Shown piece after piece: positions 11,491 to 24,100 of a stretch of 64,000 nucleotides of DNA (positions are counted from its first letter, which is position 1; each line of letters opens with the position of its first letter). This stretch comes from Diphasiastrum complanatum (taxonomy: Eukaryota; Streptophyta; Lycopodiopsida; Lycopodiales; Lycopodiaceae), in NCBI GenBank assembly GCA_029204225.1, contig CM055095.1:21071348-21135347 (forward strand), in the 5' to 3' direction. The position numbers and the translations under genes are program-made. The notes beneath the pieces are model-generated. The model was not told where the DNA came from and did not search any database. It was given only the letters and a program-made list of their open reading frames with translations.

Positions 11491-13591
11491 TCGAGATTCT
11501 TAGATAACATAAGGTTAAGTTTTCATTAATCAAAAGTCCTAAGGCAACATTTAATTCCAAAGCATTATGGCAGGACAAGCCCTTACATAGTCTTATGTCC
11601 TATTTTCAACGTGGCCTAATCATACCAGCCCTTAAATACATAGATCTCTACTTCGTTAAGAGTGCTTAAACTGACTTCAAGAGTACTTTGGTCCCTTGAA
11701 CTTGAGGGCAGTGGTTGCAGCAATGACACCCTCATTAAGCTACTATGGTTATAACAATCCCTCAATAAGTGCAATAAAAAATGTCATGATGTCAATATAG
11801 TTGTGTTTGGCCCTCATGGGAATGCGGAAACATGTTTCAAGCAAAAGTCGTGCCTTGAGAGCATGTTCCCATTTACAAGAACGTTAATTTCACAGGGAAA
11901 CAATCCCAGGTGTCCCCTGAGGGTAGAAATGTCTTCCCCTTAGCCATGTAATCACTAGATCTGGAGGACCTAATTTCACCTGGGCCTTGAGGACCTGACT
12001 TTAATTAAGACGATGGCTTTTTTCAACAGGGGCACTTCTAGTATATTGTTGCCTCATGTGAAAGCTTTATTATGAGTTTCGGGTTAGGGTAGCTATAGAT
12101 TGGAGATGAAACTAGCCAGTACTTTCCGATTTCTGATCTAATGAAAAAATAATTGAAGATACGGGCACTCCAGCCTGTTTCCCCATCTCTATAAACGCCC
12201 CAATTATTGGGGGGTCCACATATTCCCCAATTCCCATTTCCTGGCAACCATGATCTCAGTATGCATGGTAAGAGTAAGTAGTAACTTTTTGGGCTTGCAT
12301 TAGACTTGGAAGATTATGCTTAAGAGTAAGCACGATAAGGAGTCAGTGATTGATGGATGGTCTCTGCTGCCACCATGGAAGTTGGCCAGTCTTCTCCTTT
12401 CAATGTTTAATAGTATTCTTGCACTTTCTCACAATTAAATTAATCAAGGCCGACTGGTAAATGGCTTAAAAATACACAGAAAACTTGATGTTTGGATTTT
12501 GTCCAAAACGACTGTTTACCAAAAGAATCAAGAGGTAGGATGTCGTTTAGCTCAATTGAATGAACTGGAAAAACAAAAGCCTCTATATTCTCAAATGCTG
12601 AATCTCTTTACAATTCAAATAAAGATTTCAATGCTGAGTTAGCAATGAAATCATAAGTGGGCACTTTTGTAGCATCATTGTATACAGTGTGGAGAGGATT
12701 TCTATGGCTTCATTGTCAACATTGCACCTGAAAAAGAAAACTATTGTAACTCAGTTTGACGACTGCTACAAAGTACACTGAAGAATATCCAGTCGTTTAG
12801 CTGATGACGAAAATTAAAAGAGGAGTACACACTACAATTTGAAGTACTATCTATTGACCTGTACTACCTCCTAACAGTTCTGGGTACTGCTGGCATCTTT
12901 TTTTCAATAGACGAACATCAAACTACCTTTGCAACATAAATTCACTTACCTTTTTTCATGAATCACTGCCAAGAATATGTTGGCAATCATTTGAACCCCC
13001 CAGAGATGACCCAAGGATGCATTTTCTGAGCTGCATGTAAAAGCTAATCATAAATCAGTATATATTCCTCATTGTTTAGATAGCTTTGCAAGGTTAATGC
13101 ATCTCGAGTAAAGCTCACATAATTGTCTGCAGTGGTGAAACTTGGATGAATCTATCAGGCTCTAAATAGCCTCGAGTTAACAAACATGCTGGCTCACAAG
13201 GTATACAAGTTTTCTCAACATTCAAGGTCAATGCGCCCCCCAAGTTACAAGTGGAATATGTGCAAACCTCATAATTTGACTACTTGAAATTAAGCAAATG
13301 CAACATAAACAGACATTAACACTGCAAATATCAAGCTTATGATCTCTTAAACTACAAGTCAAGACTCAACAGTGTGAACCGGATCCTTTTAAAACAAGAG
13401 GATCTCCTGCAGATTGAATAGCTTACTTGAACCATGAAACTCCCATCAAGAAATCCTTCGGTAGTCGATGTTTATGATAACAACTTTGACACTGAAAAGT
13501 TGCAAGTACCTTCCAGAGCTACAATGAGCTTTTTGGCATCCGAACTTCAGGTTGTAACCCCCTGAAAGTTTCCAACCCCAGCTCAAAAGTA
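11491..13591. other. No gene recognised; downstream flank of the TraB gene
   Basis: No conserved coding block or LTR pair is visible. The right end, immediately below the stop codon at 13,592, should include the 3' UTR and poly(A) region of the minus-strand TraB gene, but I could not place the poly(A) site. Confidence 0.5.
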
Positions 13592-13735
13592 TCACTGATG
13601 CCCTAAATCTGTTCTTAGCCATAATTTTTCAATGCCATCCATATGAGCTATGCCAACAACACCCACTACCTTCCCCTCACACTTGCGAAGATGTCCCACC
13701 ATTACTTGATCTCTTTCATGCACCATGACCTTGCA
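13592..13735 (-). CDS. TraB gene exon 6 (terminal)
   Basis: 47 codons plus stop. Acceptor GGCAG|TGC. Reads [18 protein letters not shown], then [17 protein letters not shown] and a short tail RTDLGHQ. There is no C-terminal membrane segment as in some relatives. A cryptic donor near the stop cannot be excluded, but the domain is complete. Confidence 0.9.
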   Translation of the reverse strand, partial: CKVMVHERDQVMVGHLRKCEGKVVGVVGIAHMDGIEKLWLRTDLGHQ

Positions 13736-16700
13736 CTGCCAGAGTGTACATTAGTAAATTAATAGATAAGCGTCGACCCATATGAAATATTATGCATTAA
13801 AATGTTAGACCAAAATTAACTATATACATAAGTGTAAGGTGAACTACAAGCCACCAGCATAATCAGTACTAGCATCAAGGATAACATCCATACAAGATTT
13901 GGAAATTCAGTTTCCAGCCATTTTGTCATTTGCCTTGCCGTTTCTCGTGTCTTCAAGTCTTCAACAAAATCCTTGAAGTCACGGCTAGTAGATGCTGATT
14001 CAAAATTTGCAGGTGACTTTCCCATTCTTCTCACAAACTTCAGTATGTCCCAAATTGACAATGCATTTCTCAATCTTTCAATGGTTTCCTATACGAGATT
14101 ACAAACAGAAACTTACATTACTCTCAAATTGATTAAGGAATACAATTGGTCAGAATCATACAGTTGCATAGAAGCTTCCTACTTTGTAATCTTGATCCAT
14201 CAAAAGGAGGTGTGCTCCAACTTTCTCAGCTTCCTCCATTGCTACCTGAGACAGAAAATTGTAAAGAATAAATAAATGACAAGACTGCAAAAACCCTGAA
14301 ATGTCTACAAAAACATTTTACAAGAATCAGATAGTTGATTCAATTTTAGAATAAATAATCAACTTGGGGCCTACAATACTACATTCCCATTCATATACCT
14401 GAGCTTAAGACATATGCAATCTTCAAAGCAATTCAAGGACTCTAATCACAATTTGTTTCACAGTCAATCCTCATGCATCGCATGAAATATTGATAAAATA
14501 TCCCGCGCACAACATCAATGTCAAATAAAATTTATCTAGGGCGATCCTAATCTTCACGAGTCCAATCAAAATGCTCGTAAGTCATAACCATCATAGCAGA
14601 CACAGCTTGCTCCGGTATCTCTACTCATCAGTTCCAAGAGTAAGTGCAAGTCACCTGGACTAGTACTTTTACATAATAACTTTGCACATCCTCTCACATC
14701 TACAAAGGCCAAGGGGAGATTCAGCCATGATGGAGGCTAGCAATAACAAGCAAAATCAATCACATAATCCTTGCTTCCTCATTCAATCATTTCTATGGAT
14801 CATCACTTCCATTCACTCAACAACAAGCAACTCCCAGCGATAGGTATGTTGACTGCTAGAATGAGTCGATTGAGCACACACCAGCTGGCTCCAACTCGAA
14901 AATTCTCAAAGCACTACTTATCCAAGTTATGGACTCGGCTCATTTTTCGCCATATCCATTCTTTTATGCTTTATTATGCATAAGCAGGCCTATGGGCCCT
15001 TTTTATTCATGTACTGGCCTTGGGCCCTATTTGGTCACATTTTTAGGAACTGGTCATATTGATTTGAAGTGGTGTTCCTCCTAATGGGGGGGGCGCAATA
15101 TTTTCCCTCCAAATCTTCTGCGTCCCTCTATTTTTGAACTCCTAATTTGGGGTTCATTGGTAGGGTATATATGGGCAGCATTGTAGTCTTTTATTCAATT
15201 GATGATGATTGCTCTTCTTTAGCCTCATTAAATAGTCTCTCTTTCATGCTTTCTCTAGCATAGCTAGTGAATCTTAGTTGTAACTTGGTATTAGAGCACT
15301 TTCTTGAGTAGGTTTCAAGAGCATATTTTTCTCTTTAGGAGGGCACCCATCTACAGTTTGGATCTTCAGCCTACGGATCTGCTTGTCTTGCAGGTTTTTC
15401 ATCACTGATTGGAGGAGGATCAGCGCCCATCTTGCCCACCTTTCGCACCTTTTCTCTATAGATGGGACCCACTATGCTATGCCTACATAGGGAAGAATGG
15501 TTTGCCGAACGATATTGTTAGTGACCGTGATTCCAAGTTCATTGGCAAGTTTTGGCAGGCAGTCTTTGAGAGACTGGAAACTACCTTAAGTCTTTCGTCT
15601 ACGGATCACCCAAAAACCGATGGTCAGACCGAGCGTGTCAACCAGTCGATGGAAGATATGTTTCGCGCATATGTTTCCAGGCGACAATCAGATTGGGAAA
15701 AGTACCTCCCAATGGTTGAGTTCGCATACAATTGTATGAAGCATTCTACCACTGGTTTTAGTCCTTTTATGCTCTTGTGCGGCTTTCAGCCTCGTTCCCC
15801 CATCTCCGTCTCAAGGTGCAAGCTGCAGCCGATTTCTTGCAAGATATGCAGGAAATGTTGCAGGTGGCTAGGGAAAGCATTAGATCGGCTCAGGATCAAG
15901 CCCAATTCTATGCTAACCGAAGCCGCTCTCCTCGAGAATTTGAGATCGGCGATTGGGTGTATCTGAGAATACCGAATGATTCTAAGACACTTCGAACGGA
16001 GAAATGTCCGAAATTATCTCCATGTTATAGTGGTCCTTTCAAGATTGTTAACAAGATTGGTAGGACTGTATATCAACTAGAAGTTCCCGTTGGAACTAAG
16101 ATCCATCCTGTATTCCAAGTTAGTCGTTTAAAGGAACGACTTGGTGGAATGGATACTTTGATTCCAACAGATGATCTAGTGTTATTGGAGGATTTGACTG
16201 CTTTTGTACCCCATGAACCCGACAGAATCATGGATACCCGACATCATCAACTGAGAAATCGTTTGATTTCTGAACATCTGATTCGTTGGAAAGGTAAGTC
16301 AGATGATGAGAACACCTGGGAGAAGGAAGACGATTTGAGACTTAGATTCCTTGGTTTTCTCCCATCGAAGGAAGTTTTTATAGGGGAGGAAATGTTATGT
16401 ACCATAACGGTACGCCCTTCAGTGACGGCCTCACAAGCGGCATGACGTAGAACTGGCGTTATCGACATGTTTTGGTGCCACACGTCACCATCCTGATAGA
16501 ATAGAAGTGATTCTCAATTCGGAGTAGACTAATCTTATTAGTACTCACACAAAACACCAAACTCAAGTGGAAGAAGAAACTTTATTGAAGAAGAGAAATT
16601 ATAAGAAACTATGCTTCATAAACAATGAACTGACTAAATATGAAGGAGGGCGCCCATCTACTCTTATAGAGACTGGCCTTGCTTTTAAGCAAAAACTATT

Positions 16701-19700
16701 TGCCTACTATACCATTGGGTAAAAGCAATTATGCTAATTACAGTGTCTCAAAAATAGCAATCTACGCTAACTTGATCATAAGATAGTATTCTATACTATT
16801 CTACCAAAATTGATACTAACTTAGGTACCTAGTCAACCATAGATTTTAGCTTATACTAAAAATAGAAATAGGTCTTTGAACTAGCTCGCAAGCTGGCCTC
16901 TACAATTAATTAATTAATCCATTAATTTCTAACACTTCCCCTTAATGGATAATTGATTATCAATTACACCTAGAAGTGTCTTGAACTTCTCAAACTTTTC
17001 ACGACCAAGTCCTTTTGTGAAGGTATCTGCAACTTGATCATTGGTGTCACACGGTAGATCAACTCTAATTCACCACTCTACAACTTCTCTTGTATGAAAT
17101 GCTGCTGAACTTCAATATGCTTTGTCCTCCTATGAAACACCAGATTCTTCGCAAGCTGAATGTAACTCTGATTGTCACACCAAAGTACTGTAGGTTCAAC
17201 TTGTTCTGTATGAAGATCTTTTAGAATCCTTCATATCCAAATTGCTTCACAAGTCGTTGATGTAGTAGCCCTATACTCTGCCTCTGTAGAAGATAAAGCA
17301 ATCGTTGGTTGCTTTTCACTACTCCAAGATATAGCTCCAATTCCAAGATTAAATGTAGATGTAGTCAATTCCCTTCCCTCTGAGCATATCCTTTGGCTAC
17401 TAATCTGGCTTTATACTTATCTCTAGAACCATTAGACTTAAACTTGGTTCTATAAATCCACTTGCAACCAATCGATTTCTTATCTGCTGGAAGTTCAACA
17501 AGATCCCATGTCTCGTTTTTCATAATAGAACTATACTCCTCATCCATAGCAGTCTTCCAAACTTGTTCCTTAGCAGCATCTTCATAAAATAAAGGATCCT
17601 CAAAATCCAATACTGAAGCCATAAACACATAATGTGTTTCTTCACCAGCTTCACGATAGTATCCACCTGAACGTGTCAATCTCTTAGCTCCTTGTTGACT
17701 CGATTATCCCTCATCCAACATTTGACTATCTTGTATAGTCTCACAATACCATCTTGGTAATCTCTTTGTAGGTGACATAGAAGGAGAATATGTATGAAAT
17801 ACTCGACCTTTCCTTTCATTTACCAAGATCCACATGTGTACTCACCCTTGGTTCAATTTGTGTAGAAGTTGTATCACATGGACCTGTATCTTTCTGAACA
17901 TCATCTATAACCGGAGTTTTTGATGTAGGAGAAAATACATCTTCCTCATGATCTTCTAGGTTAGAAGACTCACCTTCTTCAAACACAACATCCCTGTTCA
18001 TAATCACCTTCTTACTAGTAAGATTATAAAGGCGATATGCCTTCTCTTCCTCATCATAACCAAGGAATAAACACTTGATTGCCTTTGAATCAAGTTTTTT
18101 GACAATGATATTTAGGAACATGAGCATATGCAATACAACCAAAAACTCGTAGATGATCCACTTTAGGTTTTATACCTGTGGAAGCTTCTTCTGGAGTTCG
18201 ATTGAGAACGGCTTTTGTAGGACTTCTGTTAAGTAAGTAAACTGTTGTACAAACTGCTTCGCCCCACAAATGATTCTTGAGGTTCTTACCTCGTAGCATG
18301 CTTCGAGCACTCTCCACGATGGACCTGTTCTTGCTCTCGGTACTCCATTATGCTGTGGTGTATCTGTCGAAGTGAATTGTCTCTTGATTCCATGTTCTTT
18401 GCAAAATTCCTGGAACTCTGTAGATGTGAACTCAGCTCCCTTATCTGAACGTAGAATCTTTATTTGCTTTCATGTTTGCTTCTCAACTGATGATATGGTG
18501 TGCACGCTGCACCCGCTTCTCAAAGATCCTTCTATCTTGATCATTGAGATTTTGAGCGATCACCTCTTGTCTCGTAACAATTTCCCAATAATCTCTGTCC
18601 ATAAGTATATTTTGAAATTTGAACTTCCACAAGTTGTAGTTAGATCCATCTAACTTGCTTGACTCCGGTAGAACAGATTCATGAAGGCTCCCCATCGTTG
18701 TCGTACAAAGATGATGGGCTTTCCAATAAGAATATAATTGCATGCAACAATTTTTGAGGATATCTCCCTCAGATAAGACTTGTCCAATTGTTGCCTTCCC
18801 TGGATACCACCTGTCCAGATCTTGCCGACCCTAGTTGCTGCCTTTCCGGTTAACACCTGCCCCGAATCTGCCTATCTGGTCGCTGCTTGTCCCAGATATT
18901 GCCTTCCTCAGTTCTGCCTCCCTGTAGTAACCAGCTCACTGCCTGTCCGGTTAGCACCTGCCCCGAATCAAACTTGTCCTGGTCGCTGCTACCCCATATC
19001 AGACCTGTCTGGTCGCTGCTGCCTCAGATCAGACCTGTCTGGTCACTATCGCCCTCAGGTACTGCCGCCCCCAGCTGCTGCCGCCCTCAGGAACACTTGC
19101 ATCAGGTTTTGCTGCCCTTAGCTGCTGCCTCCTCCTTCACTGCAAATGTAACCTTCAACAGATGTGACCTGCAGCAATGAACTTCTTCAATAATTTCTTC
19201 CATAGATCCCGATCTTAGTAAGATGGCTCTGATACCATGATAGAATGTGGATACGGTGCGTCGTTACTGTTGTGCGGTATGCGTCGACCTTCAAGGCAAT
19301 CGAAGATCTATGGGAGTTGTAACAAATGGCCCTTTATGAGAGAGTCTTGGGTTGTTTCCGACATGGCAATGGCATTTTTGAGCACATCTGGAACACCATT
19401 GGCGTGAAGCACGGTTGTTCTCTTTCACCAGATAATGCGGTATTAGTCTTCTCGACTAGAGAGGGGTTACAATGACAATTGGATTGCTTACATGGCTTTT
19501 GTACCAAATGGGGCCTGGGTGTGAACCTTGGGAAGACCCAGGTTATGGTCTTCAACACTTCTCGAGCCTTCATGCAGGAGCTCACTCTCGATGGACAAAT
19601 CCTAAAGGTAGTTTCTTCATACACATATTTGGGGATACTTTTCTCTGGTCCTACATTTAGTATGCGACAGGCAGCTACCACTCGACTTGGGAAGGGACAT

Positions 19701-21083
19701 GCCTCCCTTGTTCACCTAGAGCAGTTTTGCTTCCGGAAGTCCATTCGGGATGCTCGGAGTAAGTGTTGACTCTTTGATACCATTGTCACCCCTACAACTT
19801 TATATGCAGCAGAGACATGGTCTACCAGTCTTTCTTCCTCACTCTAGGCCAGTATCTCGAGATTACAGACCACCATGTTAGCGCGTATGATTCGGGCAAA
19901 GCCTTATGTTCCGCACGAGATCCTCCTTGCCGAGTTTGCTATTCCACCTATACAGATAGATGCAGCTTTCCAACTAATTACATATATTCATAGAGTCCAG
20001 GCACTTCCAGATGCAGATAGGAGATATACGGAGATAGCACTTGCTTCCTCACATTGTCATTGATGATCAGGGCTATAAAGTGTCATGGTTTTCACGGGCA
20101 TCTCACCCTCCTCCTTGAGTCATTTGGTATCTCCATTACAGAGGTTCCCTCGGGTACTCACCAGTATATCAAACGCTTTTTATATCGAGCATATCTTAAT
20201 CGTACTTGGAGATGACAGTTAGGGGTTAAGCCCCACTTCTACAGGCGGACTCATTCATTGAGCTAGACATAGCAGGGTTTTCAGCCTTGCCACATTATTT
20301 GGATTCAGGTTTGTCACACGGCCTCAGATTTACATTGGGCCAGCTCCGTGTGTCATTGCATTAGCAAGCTATTGAGATTGTTCCATGGTATTCCTAGAGA
20401 GGAGCAGATTTGCCAGTTATGCTCTTTGGGTGAGGTGGAATCTAAGGAGCACTTTATCTTCAGGGGGAGGTACTACTGTTTGTTTCACAACATGCCCACC
20501 ACATTACGATCTCTCATAGCATATGAGAATTCCCGCTGTGTTGCACTTATGCTATGAGAGATGTTCCTACTGCAACAGGATCTATGTCAGACATCTTAGC
20601 ATATTATTTCTCAGCCTCTGATTACTTCTTTCTTCTCTAGGAGAAGGTCACGACGCGACCCAGAGCATAACGATGATGATGATGAGGAGGAGGACGATGA
20701 ACCTATTCACAGAGATCAGAGACAGCGCACCATCCATCGCCATGTTGTTGCCCGAGCCGTCAGACCTCTTACGAGGAGACACACTTCTAAGTTCTCACAT
20801 TCCTAGATGATGTCAGCAACTATCAGAGCTCCCCCATGTTGTAGCTTGCATCACATCTTTTTATAGCATTAGCATTAGCAGGACATGATGATAGTGTTAT
20901 CCTTTACTCTAGACATCCAGCTCTATATATGCTCTTACATATCTTACCACATTTATTTCAATTCATAGTAGATGTTTCTTTCTTACTGTTTCGGAGGCGT
21001 TTCATAAGCTCCCATTGTTACCACATACTTGACATGTATTTTGACTAGTCTTATATGCCTTTTGGCATAGAAAAGACATTAAT

Positions 21084-21146
<63 letters not shown>

Positions 21147-24100
21147 ATCAAGCATTCGAAGTTCCTAACTTTGATTTTTGTCGTGCTTAAACTTATAGTC
21201 GATGCTTCCATTGCTAGTTTCCTTCAAGCTTTCGTCTATTGTGTCTATTTTGAGGTAAAGATACTTCCTAGATAGACTTGTATGTTTATCATGGTACCAA
21301 AATAGGTTGTTTAGCTTGTGACTTGTAAAAATTTGGAAACTTCTATATCATTTTTCAAATTTCTAATTGAGGAGCTTAACTAGAAAGTAGGAGCACTTTT
21401 TGTGGAGTGTCAGTTTTCAAAATAGGAAGCATAGTTTGGACAACAGATGACAAGAGGAGCACAACCATACCAAAATTTTTGGATTTTGAGCAATTTTGTA
21501 GAAGTTGAAGAGAGCAACTTTAGGAATTAGGGTGCACTTTCTATAAGGAGGTCCAATCAAGGTACATAGTGGATCTTGTGTAAGGCATAGTAGGGTCATA
21601 TTGTGTAGCAAAGACAAGAACATAAGTGATTGGGTAGTAGTTAAGTGGCATAATAGCCTAGTGTGAGTGAAACTCCGGTTTCCCAAAGCACCTTAGTGCT
21701 CAAGTAATTTTCACAAATTTCTATTGTTTAATTGAAGAATCAATCATGGTTGGCCTAAGTAAGAGTTTACTCAATGAGTCAAGTAGATTGGATGAAACCA
21801 ATTACAAGGCGTGGAAGTTTACAATGCAAAACATTCTCACAGATAGATAATGTTGGGACATAATCACAGAGCTTGAGCCTATTCCAGATTATGAGCCTGA
21901 ATCAAAAGATTACATCAAACTGATCGAGGCACATCGTGGCATCAACCTTTCTACTAAGGATAACAATACCCCTCACATTTGGTGCGCCACAGGACCTCAC
22001 AAGGCTTGGGAGACATTGAGGTCAGTATGAGACCATTATTACAACTAGGATCCTCTATTTGCGAAATAACCTATGTACAATCAAAATGGACTCCAGTGAA
22101 TCGATTGTTGAGCACATTATTAAGATCAAGGATCTTTAGGACCAGCTTGTTGCAATTGGAGTGTATCAGCGATAGTGGCATAGTTTCAATAGCTTTGAAA
22201 GATTTGTCAAATGCTTTTCAAGGCAAAGTAATGAAGAGCTATGCAGTCTACTCATGCATGTAGTAAGGCAAAAAACCTTTTTGAAAGGGAAGGTAATGAT
22301 GAGCACTGAGCAGGCATTTGCTTCAAAGAAGAAGAAGAAGCAGCTTTCCAAGGGCAAGAAAAAGGGCAAATTTGACACTAGTGACTCAAAACAAAATCTT
22401 GAGCAACAAATGGGTTAAAAGCAAGTTCCAGAAAGAAAGGGAATTTGAAAGTATTGCGGTAGATACAGACATTTTGCTCTTGAATGCCATAAGAAGCAAA
22501 GCGAGCAAAGGAAAGTCAAGAAGCAAACAGATCACTTTGTTGAGAAAGTTGCAAATAACAATAATGATGAGTCAAGACACTAGACAGTTTGAACTCTTCA
22601 AAGCCGACTTGACAACACCAGCCACGAGTGCTGGTTGGTACATAAATGGTGCCTCTAAACACATTTTCACATTGAGACTAGTCCAAAGCCTACAAGTGTT
22701 GAAGAAGCATGATATGGTAACTTGATCACCGTCTATCGAGTCAAGTAATGACTTCTATGAAGTGCGGTCACTTGAGAAACAACAAAGGAAAAGGTTTCCT
22801 AAACCAGAAGCTGTCAAGGCAAACCAAGTACTTGCACTTGTTCACTCCGATTTGTGTGCAGCCATGCAAACTAGAATTGTAGGCGGGGGCCTTCTACTTT
22901 ATGACCTTCATCAATGATCTATCATAAAAGGTATGGGTTTATTTTTTGAAGAAAAATCTAAGAAATCAGGTACTACAAGATCTTTAAGGCTTTGGTTGAA
23001 ACTCAAACATGCACACTCAAAAATGACAAAGGTGGTAAGTATATAATAAAAGAGTTCAATGATTTGTGCAACTCAAGTGGATTCAAGCTTCAGTTAATGT
23101 ATGGTAAAATGTCATGCAAGACAAGTATGACTCCGTTATGCAGAACGACATATGGAAGCTTGGTCGAAACCAAAAACAATCAAGTCAAGTTTCATGAAAA
23201 CGTGAAAACTTTTGACTGAAAATTTGAAACATGTTTGAAAACCTTTCAAAAATCTCCTTGCTTCTAAGACTCTTGCACATTCTATTTTTGGCTCGACAAC
23301 AAATATGTACTCGAAATTTGACTAACCTAGAGGGAGCAATTAAAAAACGCTGTCTTCACCTGTGTCAATGCATACAAAAACAAAAAAAGTTCACCTGGAA
23401 CCAAGCAATCACACTAGATGCTACTTCTTCCAACCCTACGTCTTAGATGTTTTTTTTGCCAAGTGGCAAACAGTTTGCACTAATGCAAAGTGCTTTTTGA
23501 ATGCATTAACTGCATATAGTGAGCTGCACTCTAAAATTTGACTACCGTGCTGATTATGGTTCAGAAATGACCATTTGCTCTTTGATTTCAGGCTTTGATT
23601 TCAGACAAAAATTAAATCCCATATGATTCCAAACATCATACTTCTTATTTTAGCTTTCCAAGTGGCGTAAGGCACTTGCAAATGCTTTATGAATTAATAA
23701 GCTGCAAGCAGTAGCTTTTAACCTGTATGGAGAACCATATGGACAATAAACGATTATTTTCCAAGTCCTGAGCACATGGCATGATGTCGTGTTTGATTTG
23801 AGGTATTCTTACCCCAATCAAGATAGAAAGACTAAAGAAAACTGAAACTGGAACTCCATGTTGATGAAAATTGTCCCTCAAAACAAAGTTTTCCATGCAA
23901 CAAGATCATGAACTACTTGTCTATAATTGCTGCAAATCAAACCTTGAACTCCATCCCTGGCTCAAAACCCGCATCTCGCATCATCTGGTAAAAGACTTTG
24001 AAGAATAGGTGTAATATTTTTTGACCCCAGCCACCAGGATATTTCATGAGTTCTCGGAGGACTTGTCGAAAATTTAGTGTTATATTATCTGCACCTCGCA

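Noticed and set aside
12038-12247. 69-codon minus-strand ORF downstream of TraB
   Set aside because: It has no homology or splice context, and its composition is explained by the C-rich stretch at 12,180-12,240.
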